A stretch of DNA of 64,000 nt from Hexactinellida sp. DTS-2022 (lineage: Eukaryota; Porifera; Hexactinellida): positions 4,268,501 through 4,332,500 of the forward strand of contig JAPNXP010000001.1 in assembly GCA_028753945.1 (NCBI GenBank), given 5' to 3'. Of this stretch, positions 23,543-35,714 are shown piece after piece; the first letter of the stretch is position 1; every line of letters begins with the position of its first letter. The notes under the pieces were generated by a model. That model saw nothing but the letters and a program-made list of their open reading frames with translations, was not told the DNA's origin and did no database searches. Made by a program: the position numbers and the translations under genes.

Positions 23543-25330
23543 CACGGACTACTAGATACCCGGACGCGACAAAGCCAAACCACAGTCAAAAATGCGTAGG
23601 CTGAACATTGTATGACTGAAAATATGGTCAATCCTGTATTTTTAGTCACTAAATTTGGTATATAACACAATCTTTGGGCGCTGAATTCAAAAATGACAAT
23701 TTCAAGGTTCAAAAACTCACTCCCCGCCCTAATTTTGGCAAAAAGGCGTGGTCACACCCAAATATGGTCAATTCCATATTTTTGTTCTATTACTTCATCA
23801 TAACACTAAATTCGCAATATCCTCTTAACTAGGAATGATATTGTTGAAAATATGATTAATAAATTGTTCAGCTAAATATATATTACTACGTTACGGTCGT
23901 GACCTTCGGCATACAAGGCCTGACTTGCTAGGCGAAAATTTGTGTACCATTGATTACTTAAAGTGCATTGAAAAATGGAGAATTGATCTTTATTCCAATA
24001 ATTAGCAATGATAGAGCTGAAAAGTGTATTATAGCTATATAGGAATATGGTATCCAGGTATACATAGCACCCTCCAGAATTGTGATATGTCATCATCTGA
24101 TGACGTTATGGTAATTTTGGTTGCGAATTATCTTGTTTTTCTAGCATACTTTTAACATAGTTAAACGCGTTATAAATGTTCAAAATTGGAACATGGTTAT
24201 ACCCAGAAGTAGTAGAATAAAATATATCGAAATTATAAATGGAATGTTGACACATTCCTCGGTTGCCATGAAAAATGTATATTTCCTAAAATGTGCCATA
24301 ACTCAAAAACTATGAATGTTATGTAACTAGACTGGTACTGATCTGCCGGAATAGCTAACTTCCTATTCATCGATAATACATTTTATATGCCTAACTTCAA
24401 TAATCTTTGAGATAGTGAGTCATTACCTAATAATGAATTAAGTGTTAATTATCTCATTATCTCAAAGATTATTGAAGTTAGGCATATAAAATGTATTATC
24501 GATGAATAGGAAGTTAGCTATTCCGGACAGATCAGTACCAGTCTAGTTATATAACATTCATAGTTTTTGAGTTATGGCACATTTTAGGAAATATACATTT
24601 TTCATGGCAACCGAGGAATGTGTCAACATTCCATTTATAATTTCGATATATTTTATTCTACTACTTCTGGGTATAACCATGTTCCAATTTTGAACATTTA
24701 TAACGCGTTTAACTATGTTAAAAGTATGCTAGAAAAACAAGATAATTCGCAACCAAAATTACCATAACGTCATCAGATGATGACATATCACAATTCTGGA
24801 GGGTGCTATGTATACCTGGATACCATATTCCTATATAGCTATAATACACTTTTCAGCTCTATCATTGCTAATTATTGGAATAAAGATCAATTCTCCATTT
24901 TTCAATGCACTTTAAGTAATCAATGGTACACAAATTTTCGCCTAGCAAGTCAGGCCTTGTATGCCGAAGGTCACGACCGTAACGTAGTAATATATATTTA
25001 GCTGAACAATTTATTAATCATATTTTCAACAATATCATTCCTAGTTAAGAGGATATTGCGAATTTAGTGTTATGATGAAGTAATAGAACAAAAATATGGA
25101 ATTGACCATATTTGGGTGTGACCACGCCTTTTTGCCAAAATTAGGGCGGGGAGTGAGTTTTTGAACCTTGAAATTGTCATTTTTGAATTCAGCGCCCAAA
25201 GATTGTGTTATATACCAAATTTAGTGACTAAAAATACAGGATTGACCATATTTTCAGTCATACAATGTTCAGCCTACGCATTTTTGACTGTGGTTTGGCT
25301 TTGTCGCGTCCGGGTATCTAGTAGTCCGTG
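23543..25330. repeat. 1788-bp near-perfect palindrome (foldback structure)
   Basis: Two arms of about 880 bp (23543-24425 and 24448-25330) are reverse complements centred at 24436.5, with a central spacer of about 20-30 bp. I saw only a few differences, e.g. a base indel near 24341/24531 and a substitution near 24325/24548. The outer ends read CACGGACTACTAGATACC and its complement. TTCTGC occurs just outside both ends (23537-23542, 25332-25337), a possible 6-bp duplication. Each arm holds the same 74-codon ORF, which I do not regard as a gene. Confidence 0.93.
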
Positions 25331-25475
25331 CTTCTGCACATGTCAGAATGGGTATTCTAGAGTTCTGTACATGTCAGAATGGGAATTCTAGAGTTCTGCA
25401 CATGTCAGAATGGGAATTCTAGAGTTCTGTACATGTCAGAATGGGAATTCTAGAGTTCTGCACATGTCAGAATGG
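25331..25475. repeat. 31-bp tandem repeat with C/T alternation
   Basis: Five head-to-tail units of 'gttctgcacatgtcagaat' plus 'gggaattctaga'. Successive units alternate GCACATGTC and GTACATGTC, so the higher-order period is 62 bp. A decayed unit lies left of the palindrome at 23491-23542, suggesting the palindrome inserted at the edge of this array. Confidence 0.9.
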
Positions 25476-25907
25476 GATTGATAACATTACCATTTTAGCT
25501 CCTGACACCCTCTTAATTCCCTATATCGAAATACAAGCTTAATTTTAATTTAATTAATCCATAAGCCATACGAATGTTTAATCAAATTAAAAACGCCTTT
25601 ATTATTTCTTCCAAACTATGTCAAAGTTGAGATTTCGTCCACTTTTAATCGGACTTTGTTCACTGTCCGTCCAAAACTGGCTATGGACTGGACAGAACTA
25701 AACCTTGGTCAGAATCCTTCTATTGACTATTACATTTGTCAAAATTTCATAATGGGGTTTGTGGTTAGTTATGCATTGTCACTATAGGATTATATTATTA
25801 GTTAACGCCAGTTATTAGTGTTTATTCATCACATTATCTATACGATAGTGTTGCATCGACAAAATATTAAGTCTATATAAATAGCGACATGTTGCCAACT
25901 AGTAATC

Positions 25908-26759
25908 ATGCAACAAATGGAATACACTTTGGACGAGTACAAACGTTTTATGGGAAAAGTCTTTTCAACTATAGACGGAAATAAATATGTGAGGTCAAAA
26001 ATTAGCGAAAAGTATATCTACCTTAAGTGCGCGTTATTTAGGGATGGTTGCAAAGGAACCGGAAAGCTCAATAATGAGACAAATTTAATCACCCCTCTTC
26101 ACATTCATAATCATCAATTAGAAGGTTACAAAAGTGATGTTTACCAACTGAAAACAAAATGCAAGACAATTGCAAAACATTCTCAAACAAATATAAGAAT
26201 GGTTTTCGATGATGAAACTAGAACTGACCCATGTGCGCGAAATTTCATTCACAGAATGCGAATCAGCCATGTATGGTGCGAGGAGAATGCTACAGCCTAA
26301 AATTCTACAACAACTTTTGGGGAATTCCAACAATGTTCGGTAACATCCGGTACAGAAACAGGTGTAGTTTTTTTTTTCTAATGAGATGAGCACTTTGTTA
26401 TCTGACGTGACCAACATACAATTTGATTTTTCACAGTTCCTACCCAATTCACTCAGTTATGGACCATATCTGTAGCAGTGGGGAGAAACACGTTACCTGC
26501 AATACATTGTCTAATGACATCGAAAAGTCAAGCGCTGTATAAAGCGATTTTAGAAAGTATCACTGTGAAAATCCCTAAATTTAAGCCTCTTGCTTCAATG
26601 TCAGATTGGGAACCGGCATCTAGGAATGCAATCAAGGAAGTCTATCCCCAAATAACAATTTATGGGTGTTGGTTCCACTACACACAATGTATTTGGAGGA
26701 AAACACAAAAGCTCGGACTCAGTCAAGGATTCAAGACTGACGTTCAAATCCAGCAATAA
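25908..26759 (+). pseudogene. FLYWCH zinc finger-MULE transposase remnant
   Basis: The first ORF, 25908-26300, holds a FLYWCH-type finger: residues ~20-65, with KYIYLKC, a second Cys in DGCKGTG and HIHNHQLEG. Then follows VWCEENATA and a stop. 26300-26477 is frame-broken (FLPNSLSYGPYL). The second ORF, 26478-26759, is the MULE domain: MGRNTLPAIHCLMTSKSQAL, MSDWEPASRNAI with a catalytic Asp, and IYGCWFHYTQC. The first catalytic Asp block and the C-terminal catalytic part are missing, so it is inactive. It lies just inside the right minisatellite terminal repeat, consistent with being this element's own transposase. Confidence 0.8.
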
Positions 26760-26967
26760 TCAATTTAGCAATAATTATCAGCAATTGTTTGTAGTAAATA
26801 GCAGCGAACTCCGCAAATAAATGGAGACGCTACAGCCTCCGTTCCTTAAATCGGAGTGTGCTCCTTTATTGTTCTGCAACATTTGACTTGACCCTTCGGA
26901 TGTACCACCCCGGTCTACAAGAATATCCTAAAAATTGTAAGTTTTAAACTATAAACTTAGTTTAGAT

Positions 26968-27367
26968 CAAGGTTGCAACCGAATCTGATATATTTGGTTG
27001 AACCGAATATTATTCGCGAATAGTTGATATTCGGTTGCCAACCTGATATCATTATTCGGTATTCGGTTGCCGGACCGAATATCATTATTCGGTATTCGGT
27101 TGCCCGACAGAATATCATTATTCGATATACGGTCTCCCAAGCGAATATGATCAGATTCATATTAGTTTTTCCATCCGAATATTCTAATTACGTGTATTCT
27201 TATTCGGTTAGGGCAACCAAAGGTTATCGGTATTCGTATTCGTTCTACCAACCGTATATAATCAGTATATTAGTATTTGGTTGACGTAACCAATTATTAT
27301 CAGTATCAGTATTCGGTAGGGCAACTATTCATGAATACTGATATTCGGTTCGAGCGGTTTCAACCTT
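26968..27367. repeat. Right terminal repeat of the MULE-type element
   Basis: Tandem 'ccgaatatcattattcggt' and 'attcggttgcc' units in inverted order relative to 19535-20123. Both the outer boundary ('gaaccgcucg'-like region) and the inner boundary match the left repeat. Confidence 0.75.
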
Positions 27368-28430
27368 TGGTTTATATACATGTATATGATTAATAACTCT
27401 CATATAAATCTGCTGCTAGTAAAAATTATACATGGATTTGTAGTTATAAACTAGATCCAGGGCTGGTGAATAACAGTTAACAATATTTTGAGCTGTTAGC
27501 TGTTAACAAGGCGTCTTCTGATTTTAAACAGCTAATATTATAATATATTAATTAAAGATTTTATTAGGTTTAAAATCATTGTCGTGGAATTTTTTTCTAA
27601 TAAATATTGACCAATGATAGCAAATTTGAGCATTTTCGGTGTACATTTGGTTGGTAACGATATAATTTGGCTACTAACAGAAACATATCTACTGAGGCCG
27701 GGATCGCCTAGAATATAATTTGGGTTTAATTTTAGCTTAGATAGTGAACTCTATTAGCTGTTATTCAATATTAATTAAAAATTGTCTACATATTAAGAAA
27801 TAATCTCTACGACGAGGTCTACTACCAATGCGATTCTGAATACCTACAGAGTTAGTACATACTTGGAGTGTATGAATAATAGAGCGATTTGATAAAAAGA
27901 AAAAGATTCCGATTTCGTGATATAATCGAATCAATTCCTTGTCCAGCTTACATTACACCGACTTGGTTATAGCGGGAGTTGACTGTAATGTGACAGATTT
28001 TCTTATATAATCTCAGAGAATAGAAGCATAGAAGAAATTTCTTGCAGTTCATCTGAATGTGAAAGAGGGTTAGACAGCTATATTTTAATAATGAATTAAA
28101 AACGAAACAGCCTTAGGATTGAACATGTTAATTCGTTGCTTGTCATCCAGCATAAGACCTACCATTATCAATTTGGAGACCTTTGGGAAATAGCAAGTAT
28201 TGGCTATTACATTACCATTCTACAAAAAGACAACGGAGTAAATTCCAAAATTTCCCAATACAGTATAGCCTCGCTAATGCAAACAGAGGTGTTCCGATAT
28301 AAAAAATTATGTTTGATTAGTCAATTCTTTGGGATTAGTTAGGTAATACATTTTCTATAGGCCCCTATAAAATGATACCCCGATAATCCAAACCAAACAT
28401 CTCCAAACCTTTTTAATCCAAACTAAATAC
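27368..28430. other. No recognisable gene
   Basis: AT-rich DNA without convincing ORFs. 'gcgggagttgactg' followed by TA at ~27977-27992 looks like the end of a Tigger-like element, similar to 55918. Confidence 0.5.
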
Positions 28431-28439
28431 AGTGCACCT

Positions 28440-28545
28440 AGCCCGGGCAGGGAGGAAGTTTAGTATAAATCAGGGGCATGCCCTGTGCAATTATACTAAC
28501 GACCTGGGTTCGGACCCGTGGTCAGAATGTTTTACCAGGGCTTTT
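28440..28545 (+). repeat. Possible tRNA-derived SINE head
   Basis: 'agtttagtataaatcagggg' is A-box-like, and GGGTTCGGACCCG about 45 bases later matches the Pol III B-box GGTTCGANNCC except at one base. The arms do not fold into a full cloverleaf, so this is not a tRNA gene. No tail repeat was identified. Confidence 0.4.
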
Positions 28546-28559
28546 GCCACAGCTCACGA

Positions 28560-29985
28560 TTTAGAGTCGAAACGTGTTTTCTAACCAATTTTTTGCATGG
28601 AAATAAAGTAAGAAAAACAAATAGTTAGAATAAACCAATTGAAATTAAAACAAAATTGGAATTTCTTACACATTTAGAACAAATAATTAGTATGAAAAAC
28701 CGGTTTCGGCTGTACTGTAAGCCAGATTTAATATTCAAAGGATCGTGATCGGGTTCTAGATCGCGATTGGAACTAGGATTGTAATCTGGATCTTAGATAA
28801 TTTAAGCCAGAATGGTGATCGAAACCATAGATCAGAATTTCAGCCAGGATTGGGGTTGCGATCCTTTTTTTATAATGCTCTAGATGTGAACCTCTCGTTA
28901 CCAAATATAATATTAGCGAGCTCGTTATAGACAGTTACCATCATCATAAACTGGAAGGAATAATTTAATTCCAAATTTCTTTAACAATTTTTCGGTTAGT
29001 GATGTATAATAATATCGCAAGGATCTTCTACGTAATGAAAGATCTTCCCGAGTTTGTAAAATCTCGGTACCTAATCTATTGATTGAGCTACATGTAATCG
29101 CATCGTGAAAGTAAAGGATTCTGAACTTGGATCAGAAAAACATAAAGTTGACCATGAATGAATATGGCTTCAGGAAAGGGAAAAATGGCGATATTCTCTA
29201 AACTCTGACCCTGGCGCTTGTTTATAGTGATGCAGAAGCAAGACGGACTGGCAACTGCCTTCGCTTTGAAACTAACGGAATACCCGAATCAGAGAGTAAG
29301 GAGTGGTATGGATGCAATAATTGCTCAATTTTCTAGGTGACTAGCTGCGACAATCTCAGAATCTATCAGACTACTGCAAACATATCTCACGGTTTATTCG
29401 AGCCCCATACAATACATGAGTAGAATCGAGACTTTGGAGTTTGAGGTTTTTCAAACTTCGAGCTCCTCGTCAAAGTCTTACTGAGCAGAGAGGATGCCGC
29501 ACAGTGGCTAAAAAATGTTGTTTATAGGAAATAGGCATTTGGGTTGCAGATACTCAAAAGTGAAGTATTACTGAAATATAGGTTATTGATAGCTGGCAAT
29601 TGAAGTTCTGGGTGATCTGTTGTAAATCAATGAAATACACATTTTGGTTTGTTAAAACAATATTTTAATATTCACCCATGGTTAATGTTAGAATATCTTG
29701 AAGATGGGAAAGATATCGTAAAAGCCCAGTTCCCAAGGAATATAAGGATTTATACACTCATGTAAAGGGGGCACTTCGTTGAATTCAAAAGCCAATATGA
29801 GTTCATAATTCGTTGCTCTGAATGATGAAATTTCCCTTAAGTGCTCAGTTGTTCATATTATACAATATCTGCCATACATTTTCGTTATTGTTGCAGTACA
29901 AATGCGTTTTGGTGTAATCGCGATTTATGTTATAGTTGAGCTTGTGGTTAGTTTAAATCTAGGTTGACTAATTCATTGAAAATGG
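28560..29985. other. No recognisable gene
   Basis: Nothing coding was recognised. 29885-29965 is repeated, diverged and inverted, at 33710-33815. Confidence 0.5.
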
Positions 29986-30868
29986 CAAGAATTATTGATA
30001 TTCACGAGCCCTTCGGTCTCAGTCGCTTCGCGACGGATCACTGTCACAAAAGTCGCTTCGAGACTTTTGTTCGTTCGTATTAGACACTACGCAACACAAT
30101 TAATTAACGGCCGCTTCGCGGCCTTACTCTCCTTAAATATCACTCTTAAATAAGTTAAACCTGTGACTTGTAAATTACACGTACTCAATTCAGTATGCTG
30201 CTATATGGGACCCAAGTATGTCAACTAATTAATTAATTCATTCATGCTATTTCCTAACTCAGGATTTACTGTATAGTAAATTGTTTGATTATTATTTAAT
30301 TTGCTGCATCATCAATTTGTAATTTATTATGCAGAAGATATAGGTATAGTAAATAGTTGAATTACATTGATAGTAATATTATGCTACTTATGCGATTGAC
30401 GTAAGCTAAATACATCACGAATATAAATAGACTTGATAGAAGCCAAACTGGAAAAATCAGGTATGCAATTCGGAAAAAATGTAGGTGAAGATTAAATCAT
30501 CAAACCTCAATATATGCAATGACGCAGCAATAGGAGGTTACATTTTCTAGAGACATGCAACACATTATGTTTCATAATGTGACAAAAATGTTTGATGATC
30601 GAATCAAAATGTAAGAGCTGAATCCAAATTAGTTCCTACGTGACGTCACAATCCCATAAATCGGTTTACGTGTGTCTCATTTCATGTCTTGTCATAAAAA
30701 ATTGAGGCGAATCGGATAAAAACTGAGAGTTATTCCCAAATAAGTGCATTTATGACGTCATAATCCGTTATTTTGTTTCAAAAACAATAGATCGTTGTCG
30801 CAATACAAAATTACCCCTGCATATAAATTTTCAGCTTTCTAGAACTCGTAGTCTTTCCAATTAATTCT

Positions 30869-31164
<296 letters not shown>

Positions 31165-31938
31165 CAATTCCGCTTGTTAATATACGAGCCCTTCGTTCTC
31201 GGTCGCTTCGCGACTTTTGTTCGTTCGTGTTAGGCACTACGCGATACAATTAACGGCCGCTTCGCGGCCTTCCCTCTCAAAAGCTCGAATAAAAATAATA
31301 CTAAAAGAAAAACAGGCAATAGAATAGACAAATGATTGATTGGTTAAATGAATTAATTTTCAATCAATCAAATTGGAGACTCAGAAAATATTTCTATTAT
31401 GCACAATCTATTTATACTAATTGATGAAATCTGCTAATCCATAATAACAAACCCTCGAATTTAATTGACTAACATATTTTGTCACCTTCAAATGTGAATA
31501 TTTCTCTTCAAAAACCAATAGATCGTTGTCGCAGTACAAAATTAACCGGTCGCCTGTATACAAATTTTCAGCTTTCTAGGACTCGTAGTCTTTCCAATCA
31601 ATTCTGGACAAACACACAAACACACAGACAACAATTGCGCTTATAATATACGAGCCCTTCGGTCTCGGTCGCTTCGCGACGGATCACTCTCTCACAAAAG
31701 TCGCTTCGCGACTTTTGTTTGTTCGTGTTACACACTACACAGCACAATTTATTAACGGCCGCTTCGCGGCCTCACTTTCCTCAAATATCACTCATATATA
31801 TCTGTGATTTGTAAAATAAAGGTACTCAATTCAGTATGCTGCTATTTGGGACCCAAGTATGTCAACTAATCAATTCATTAATTCATGTTATTTACTAACC
31901 CAGGATTTACTGCATAGTAAATTTTTGATTATTATTTA

Positions 31939-32203
31939 CCGTATATACTAATAGTAGCCCCTATTCGAATAATCGCCTACCTCCAATAATAGCCCCCCCC
32001 CCCCCCAAATTAGCAAATACAAATTTACCACGGGTACCCTGAGAAAATTTCTTCATCTAATATTAGCCGCAATACGATTATCAACCGACTATACTAAACA
32101 AATTGTATCAGCATGTGATATTCTCGAAAAGTAACAATAATTAATGATCAGAAAATGGCCTAAGAAACAATAATCACCTAGGATACTATTCGAATAAATA
32201 CGG
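31939..32203. mobile_element. Mariner-type MITE with TA duplication and empty site
   Basis: The 265-bp element has ends CCGTAT and ATACGG (inner 'ttcgaata' is also inverted), flanked by TA (31937-31938, 32204-32205). The paralogous body segment at ~30294-30302 reads straight through the insertion point with a single TA, proving the insertion. It contains a 14-bp C run. Confidence 0.88.
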
Positions 32204-32749
32204 TAATTTGCTGCATCATCAATATGTAATTTATTATGCAGAAGATATAGGTATAGTAAATAGTTGAATTACTTTAATAGTAATATTATGCATACTTATG
32301 TGATTGACGTAAGCAAATAATACATCAATCACAAATAAACTGATAGAAGCCAAACTGGATTATTACACTTGCACTTTGCCAGTGTTGGTACGATACACTA
32401 TTAAGGTGATTAGTGTAGGAACTAATTAATTAACTGTGTCACAATCAGAAGAAAAATGGGAATTCGTGAACTGCTATCAGGTGTAGAATTTTAGTGTCGT
32501 CTAATGCTTTGAATTTTCTACAAATCGGAGCAAAATTGGGAAGCTAGTACAAAATATCTGTTTTTCGCAACTGTGACGTCATAATCCCGTTATTTTGTTT
32601 CAAAAAGCAATAGATCGTTGTCGCAGTACAAAATTACCCCTGCATACCAATTTTCAGCTTTCTGGGACCCGTAGTCTTCCTATTAATTCTGGACAAACAA
32701 ATACACAAACACACAAACAAACAACAATTCCTCTTTTAATATATAGATA

Positions 32750-33590
32750 GATAGAATGATAGGGGATGTATATATCCCATACTATATCAACTCTTTTGGT
32801 ATTTGATAGTTGGTTAATAATGTGTGGGACAAATACTTGATTAGCATTTTAAGTACGCTTTATTTTATTTGGGCTACATAAGAAAATTTAAACGAAGGGA
32901 CATTATAACAAAGCATCTATATATTTGTGGCGTGTCCACTTTCATTCTTAAACTAGCTAATCATTAACCACTAAATGTAATATAACTTTTCAAGTGATAT
33001 TCAATCCAATCTGGAAATAAGATATTCGTAATCAGCATGGAATTTCCGCTAATTAGAGGAGTCACATGCCCATATTAGATTAAAAAAGTTTCCTTGACAA
33101 TGGTGGAATGTTGAGGATTCCATTCTCAAAAATGATAGCAACCCCACAGAGTGACCCATCTTTCGACAGTGCACACTGTTCTGATAACAACTATGCATAT
33201 AATAACCTTATACGAAGTCATCTGATATGAGTTCGTGAATGCGGACTTTTGTCCGAATATTATTAAAGTGGCCATCTTTTAAATGCATGATGGAGGACAT
33301 AATGTATCCGGCGGGAGTGGATCCTACCAAAAATCGAGTGCCGAAGAAATGGTCTATATGTGGAAAAAATCTGGTGCTTTGGTCCGGGATGTTCACATCC
33401 ATCCAAAATATGGGCTTAAGTTGCCCTACTATATGTGATTATTAAAATACTTTCCTACCTTACCAAATAAATACTATTCTTCTCACGAAAAATCAAGACA
33501 GGTAATAGTGTACCACCAACTTACCTAACCTCTTTCAGCCTTAGTGGACCCCTTCCAAAGTCCTTATTACAAATTTTGAGATTCTGTGCT
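32750..33590. other. No recognisable gene
   Basis: AT-rich, without a supported ORF. The small overlapping ORFs on both strands at 33208-33445 match nothing I know. Confidence 0.5.
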
Positions 33591-33601
33591 ACCCCCGTAG
33601 A

Positions 33602-33670
33602 CATGGGCGTAGGGAGGGGGGTCAGGGGGGGCAGTTTCCCCCCCTAGAGTTTGGCCTGGCTACGCCCTTG
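33602..33670. mobile_element. 69-bp hAT-type MITE
   Basis: Ends CATGGGCGTAG / CTACGCCCTTG with an exact 8-bp duplication CCCGTAGA (33594-33601, 33671-33678). Very short, with G and C runs inside. Confidence 0.87.
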
Positions 33671-34280
33671 CCCGTAGACCCCAAGTTAGGAACCACTATT
33701 CTAAACTAACCACAAGCTCAGCTATAAACATAAATCGAGATTACACCGGAGTAAACGCAATTACATCATATATCAGTGTAATCGTGATTACACCAAAAAG
33801 CGTTTGACTGCAACATAATCATTAAGATATACTACTGAATAGCAACGAATAAAGTTTCTGCATTTTCAAAGCAACACAAAGTGCCAATGGAATTCACTAA
33901 AATATTCAAAGTTGCGCACTGTTTCGGAAGCGAAGATTTCATAACTAATTCTAACAATACTGATCAATTATATGTAACTAGCGCGCTTCGCTTGCTAGAT
34001 CGCTTCGCGGCAGAACACAAAAATCGGTTGGTGTGTGTGGTTTATATACTTCTAACATTGATTATAAAGCGTAAATAGGCCTAAATATTCAAATTTAACA
34101 ATGTGAAATATTAATGATTTCGTCATCATGCGATAATGAGTTATTGGCGATCTGGTGTGGCCACCATGTCCGCATCATTAATGTGCATGTTCTACTAAAT
34201 TTTCAGATTTTTATCTCTTAGAGGGCGTGAATATGTGCGATTAAGTGAATTTTCAGGTTTCTCGAAATGTGACAATGACG

Positions 34281-34750
34281 CATACTTGCCAACCTATAGC
34301 AAGTCTTTGGCGGGATGGAGGAATGAATTTTGGCGGGATGGAGGAATGAATTTTGGCGGGACATAAGGAAGTTTGGCGGGACAAAGAACATTAGTACGTA
34401 CATAAATAAGTGAAGTAGCATTACTATTACTAGTTAATAATAATTAATATACTATATATTCTATGATTAGAGTTCAAAATATATTAAGTATCACATTTGG
34501 GGAATCAGAATAAAACGAAAAACGAGACGTCCCGTAAATAAAACGGGACGCTAGTCAATTCTACAGATTTATTACCAAATTGGAAGAAGCAATGCTCAGA
34601 TCTTTATATTTTATTGTTATTGTCACTAAAATGAAATACAGGGTACAAAAAGCGGGACAAACGTGTCTAAATGCGGGACACGGGACAATTCACAAAATCT
34701 TTGCCAAAAGGCGGGGCGTCCCGCCAAAAGCGGGACGGTTGGCAAGTATG
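34281..34750. mobile_element. MITE with CATACTTGCCAACC ends
   Basis: 470 bp, ends CATACTTGCCAACC / GGTTGGCAAGTATG, with internal repeats of 'ttggcgggatggagg' and 'cgggac'. The uninterrupted target is visible in copy A3 at 13225-13240. The flanks ATGACG / ATAACG suggest a decayed duplication. A hAT origin is probable. Confidence 0.72.
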
Positions 34751-34814
34751 ATAACGTGATAACTTGTCGAGGTGTGATAAATTTTTAGTGGAAACCTCAA
34801 CTTGTTGGCGGGTG

Positions 34815-35489
34815 TGGAATTCTTCGTCAAATCATAGTGTCATTTCACCAACATTCTCAGATTTGTCTGAAACTTTGCGAGTCGAGAGTACTTAGCTGTT
34901 CATTGTATTCCTGCAAGTTTCTAAAATTTCCGCAATGCTGTTCTCAAATTATGACGTCACGAAATTTGGCATTTTCATCATTTTTTTAAAACTTTCAAGA
35001 ATACTATTTGACTGCCATATTTCAAACTGCTATATTTTTGTCAGTTTTAATGCTAGCAATATGATCTTTACACTACACACAGTTTATAATTCGTAGATTC
35101 CTATGAATATAATAGTTATTTGATTTATGTCATTATATCATTTATTTTTTGGACTGGAACTCACTCATGCTATGTAACCGGAACTATGACGTAACTCTAG
35201 GGGGAATGTTGGGAAGTGAAATTTATTTTTCTAACACATTCCTTATTCGACTCTTTCAATATGGTGAAAGTTTCAAAAATTTCCCATTTTTCCCCTCTTA
35301 GATATTAAACACTTTATGTCACTAACTCAATTTTACAGTTAGCAAATTGGAAATATATTTTCCCAAACTTTCCAAAATTAATAATTTGATTTATCAAAAC
35401 TAAATTTGCCGTTTTTTTATTCTTGGCAGTGATACAATTCTTTTGTAGTTACTAAATCTGGCAAAGGTATGTATATAATTGAATCAATT
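34815..35489. repeat. Left terminal inverted repeat of the intact transposon
   Basis: 675 bp, starting TGGAATTCTTCGTCAAATC. Differences from the right copy that I could find are a C/T difference at a CpG near 34879 and single-T length changes near 35288 and 35341. It contains TGACGTCA at 34952. Confidence 0.93.
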
Positions 35490-35714
35490 ACTAACCATAT
35501 CTCAAACTTTATTTTTGTGATTGGTTGTTTTTCAAATAAATGTACATATCACGTATTTACTTATATTAATATACTGAGTTCTGATGATATTACTATCAAG
35601 GTAGCTAAAACAGGTGCAAATACGTAATAATAAGAATTATATATATTTAATTACAAAGGAATTATTATTTTTATGAAGAAACAAGGAAAAATATTGTTGA
35701 GATTGATATAAACC

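Larger units (their letters stand above)
19535..27367. mobile_element. MULE-type element with minisatellite terminal inverted repeats
   Basis: The outer ends match as inverted repeats: 'aaggtgaaaccgcaagaacc' at 19535 and, on the other strand, a close match starting at 27367. The inner ends (20123 and 26968) also match ('gccgaatagttgatatt' region). Between them are a FLYWCH/MULE transposase remnant, a 1.8-kb palindrome and other inserts. Long inverted ends made of tandem units are known for MULE and foldback elements. The expected 9-bp duplication was not found at these borders. The full span as one element is inference. Confidence 0.6.

Noticed and set aside
23872-25001. Two identical 74-codon ORFs in opposite orientation
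   Set aside because: They are the same arm sequence read from both halves of the palindrome, with no domain or splice signal.
28440-28545. A tRNA gene
   Set aside because: Only the B-box and a weak A-box are present and the acceptor and anticodon arms do not pair. Kept only as a possible SINE.
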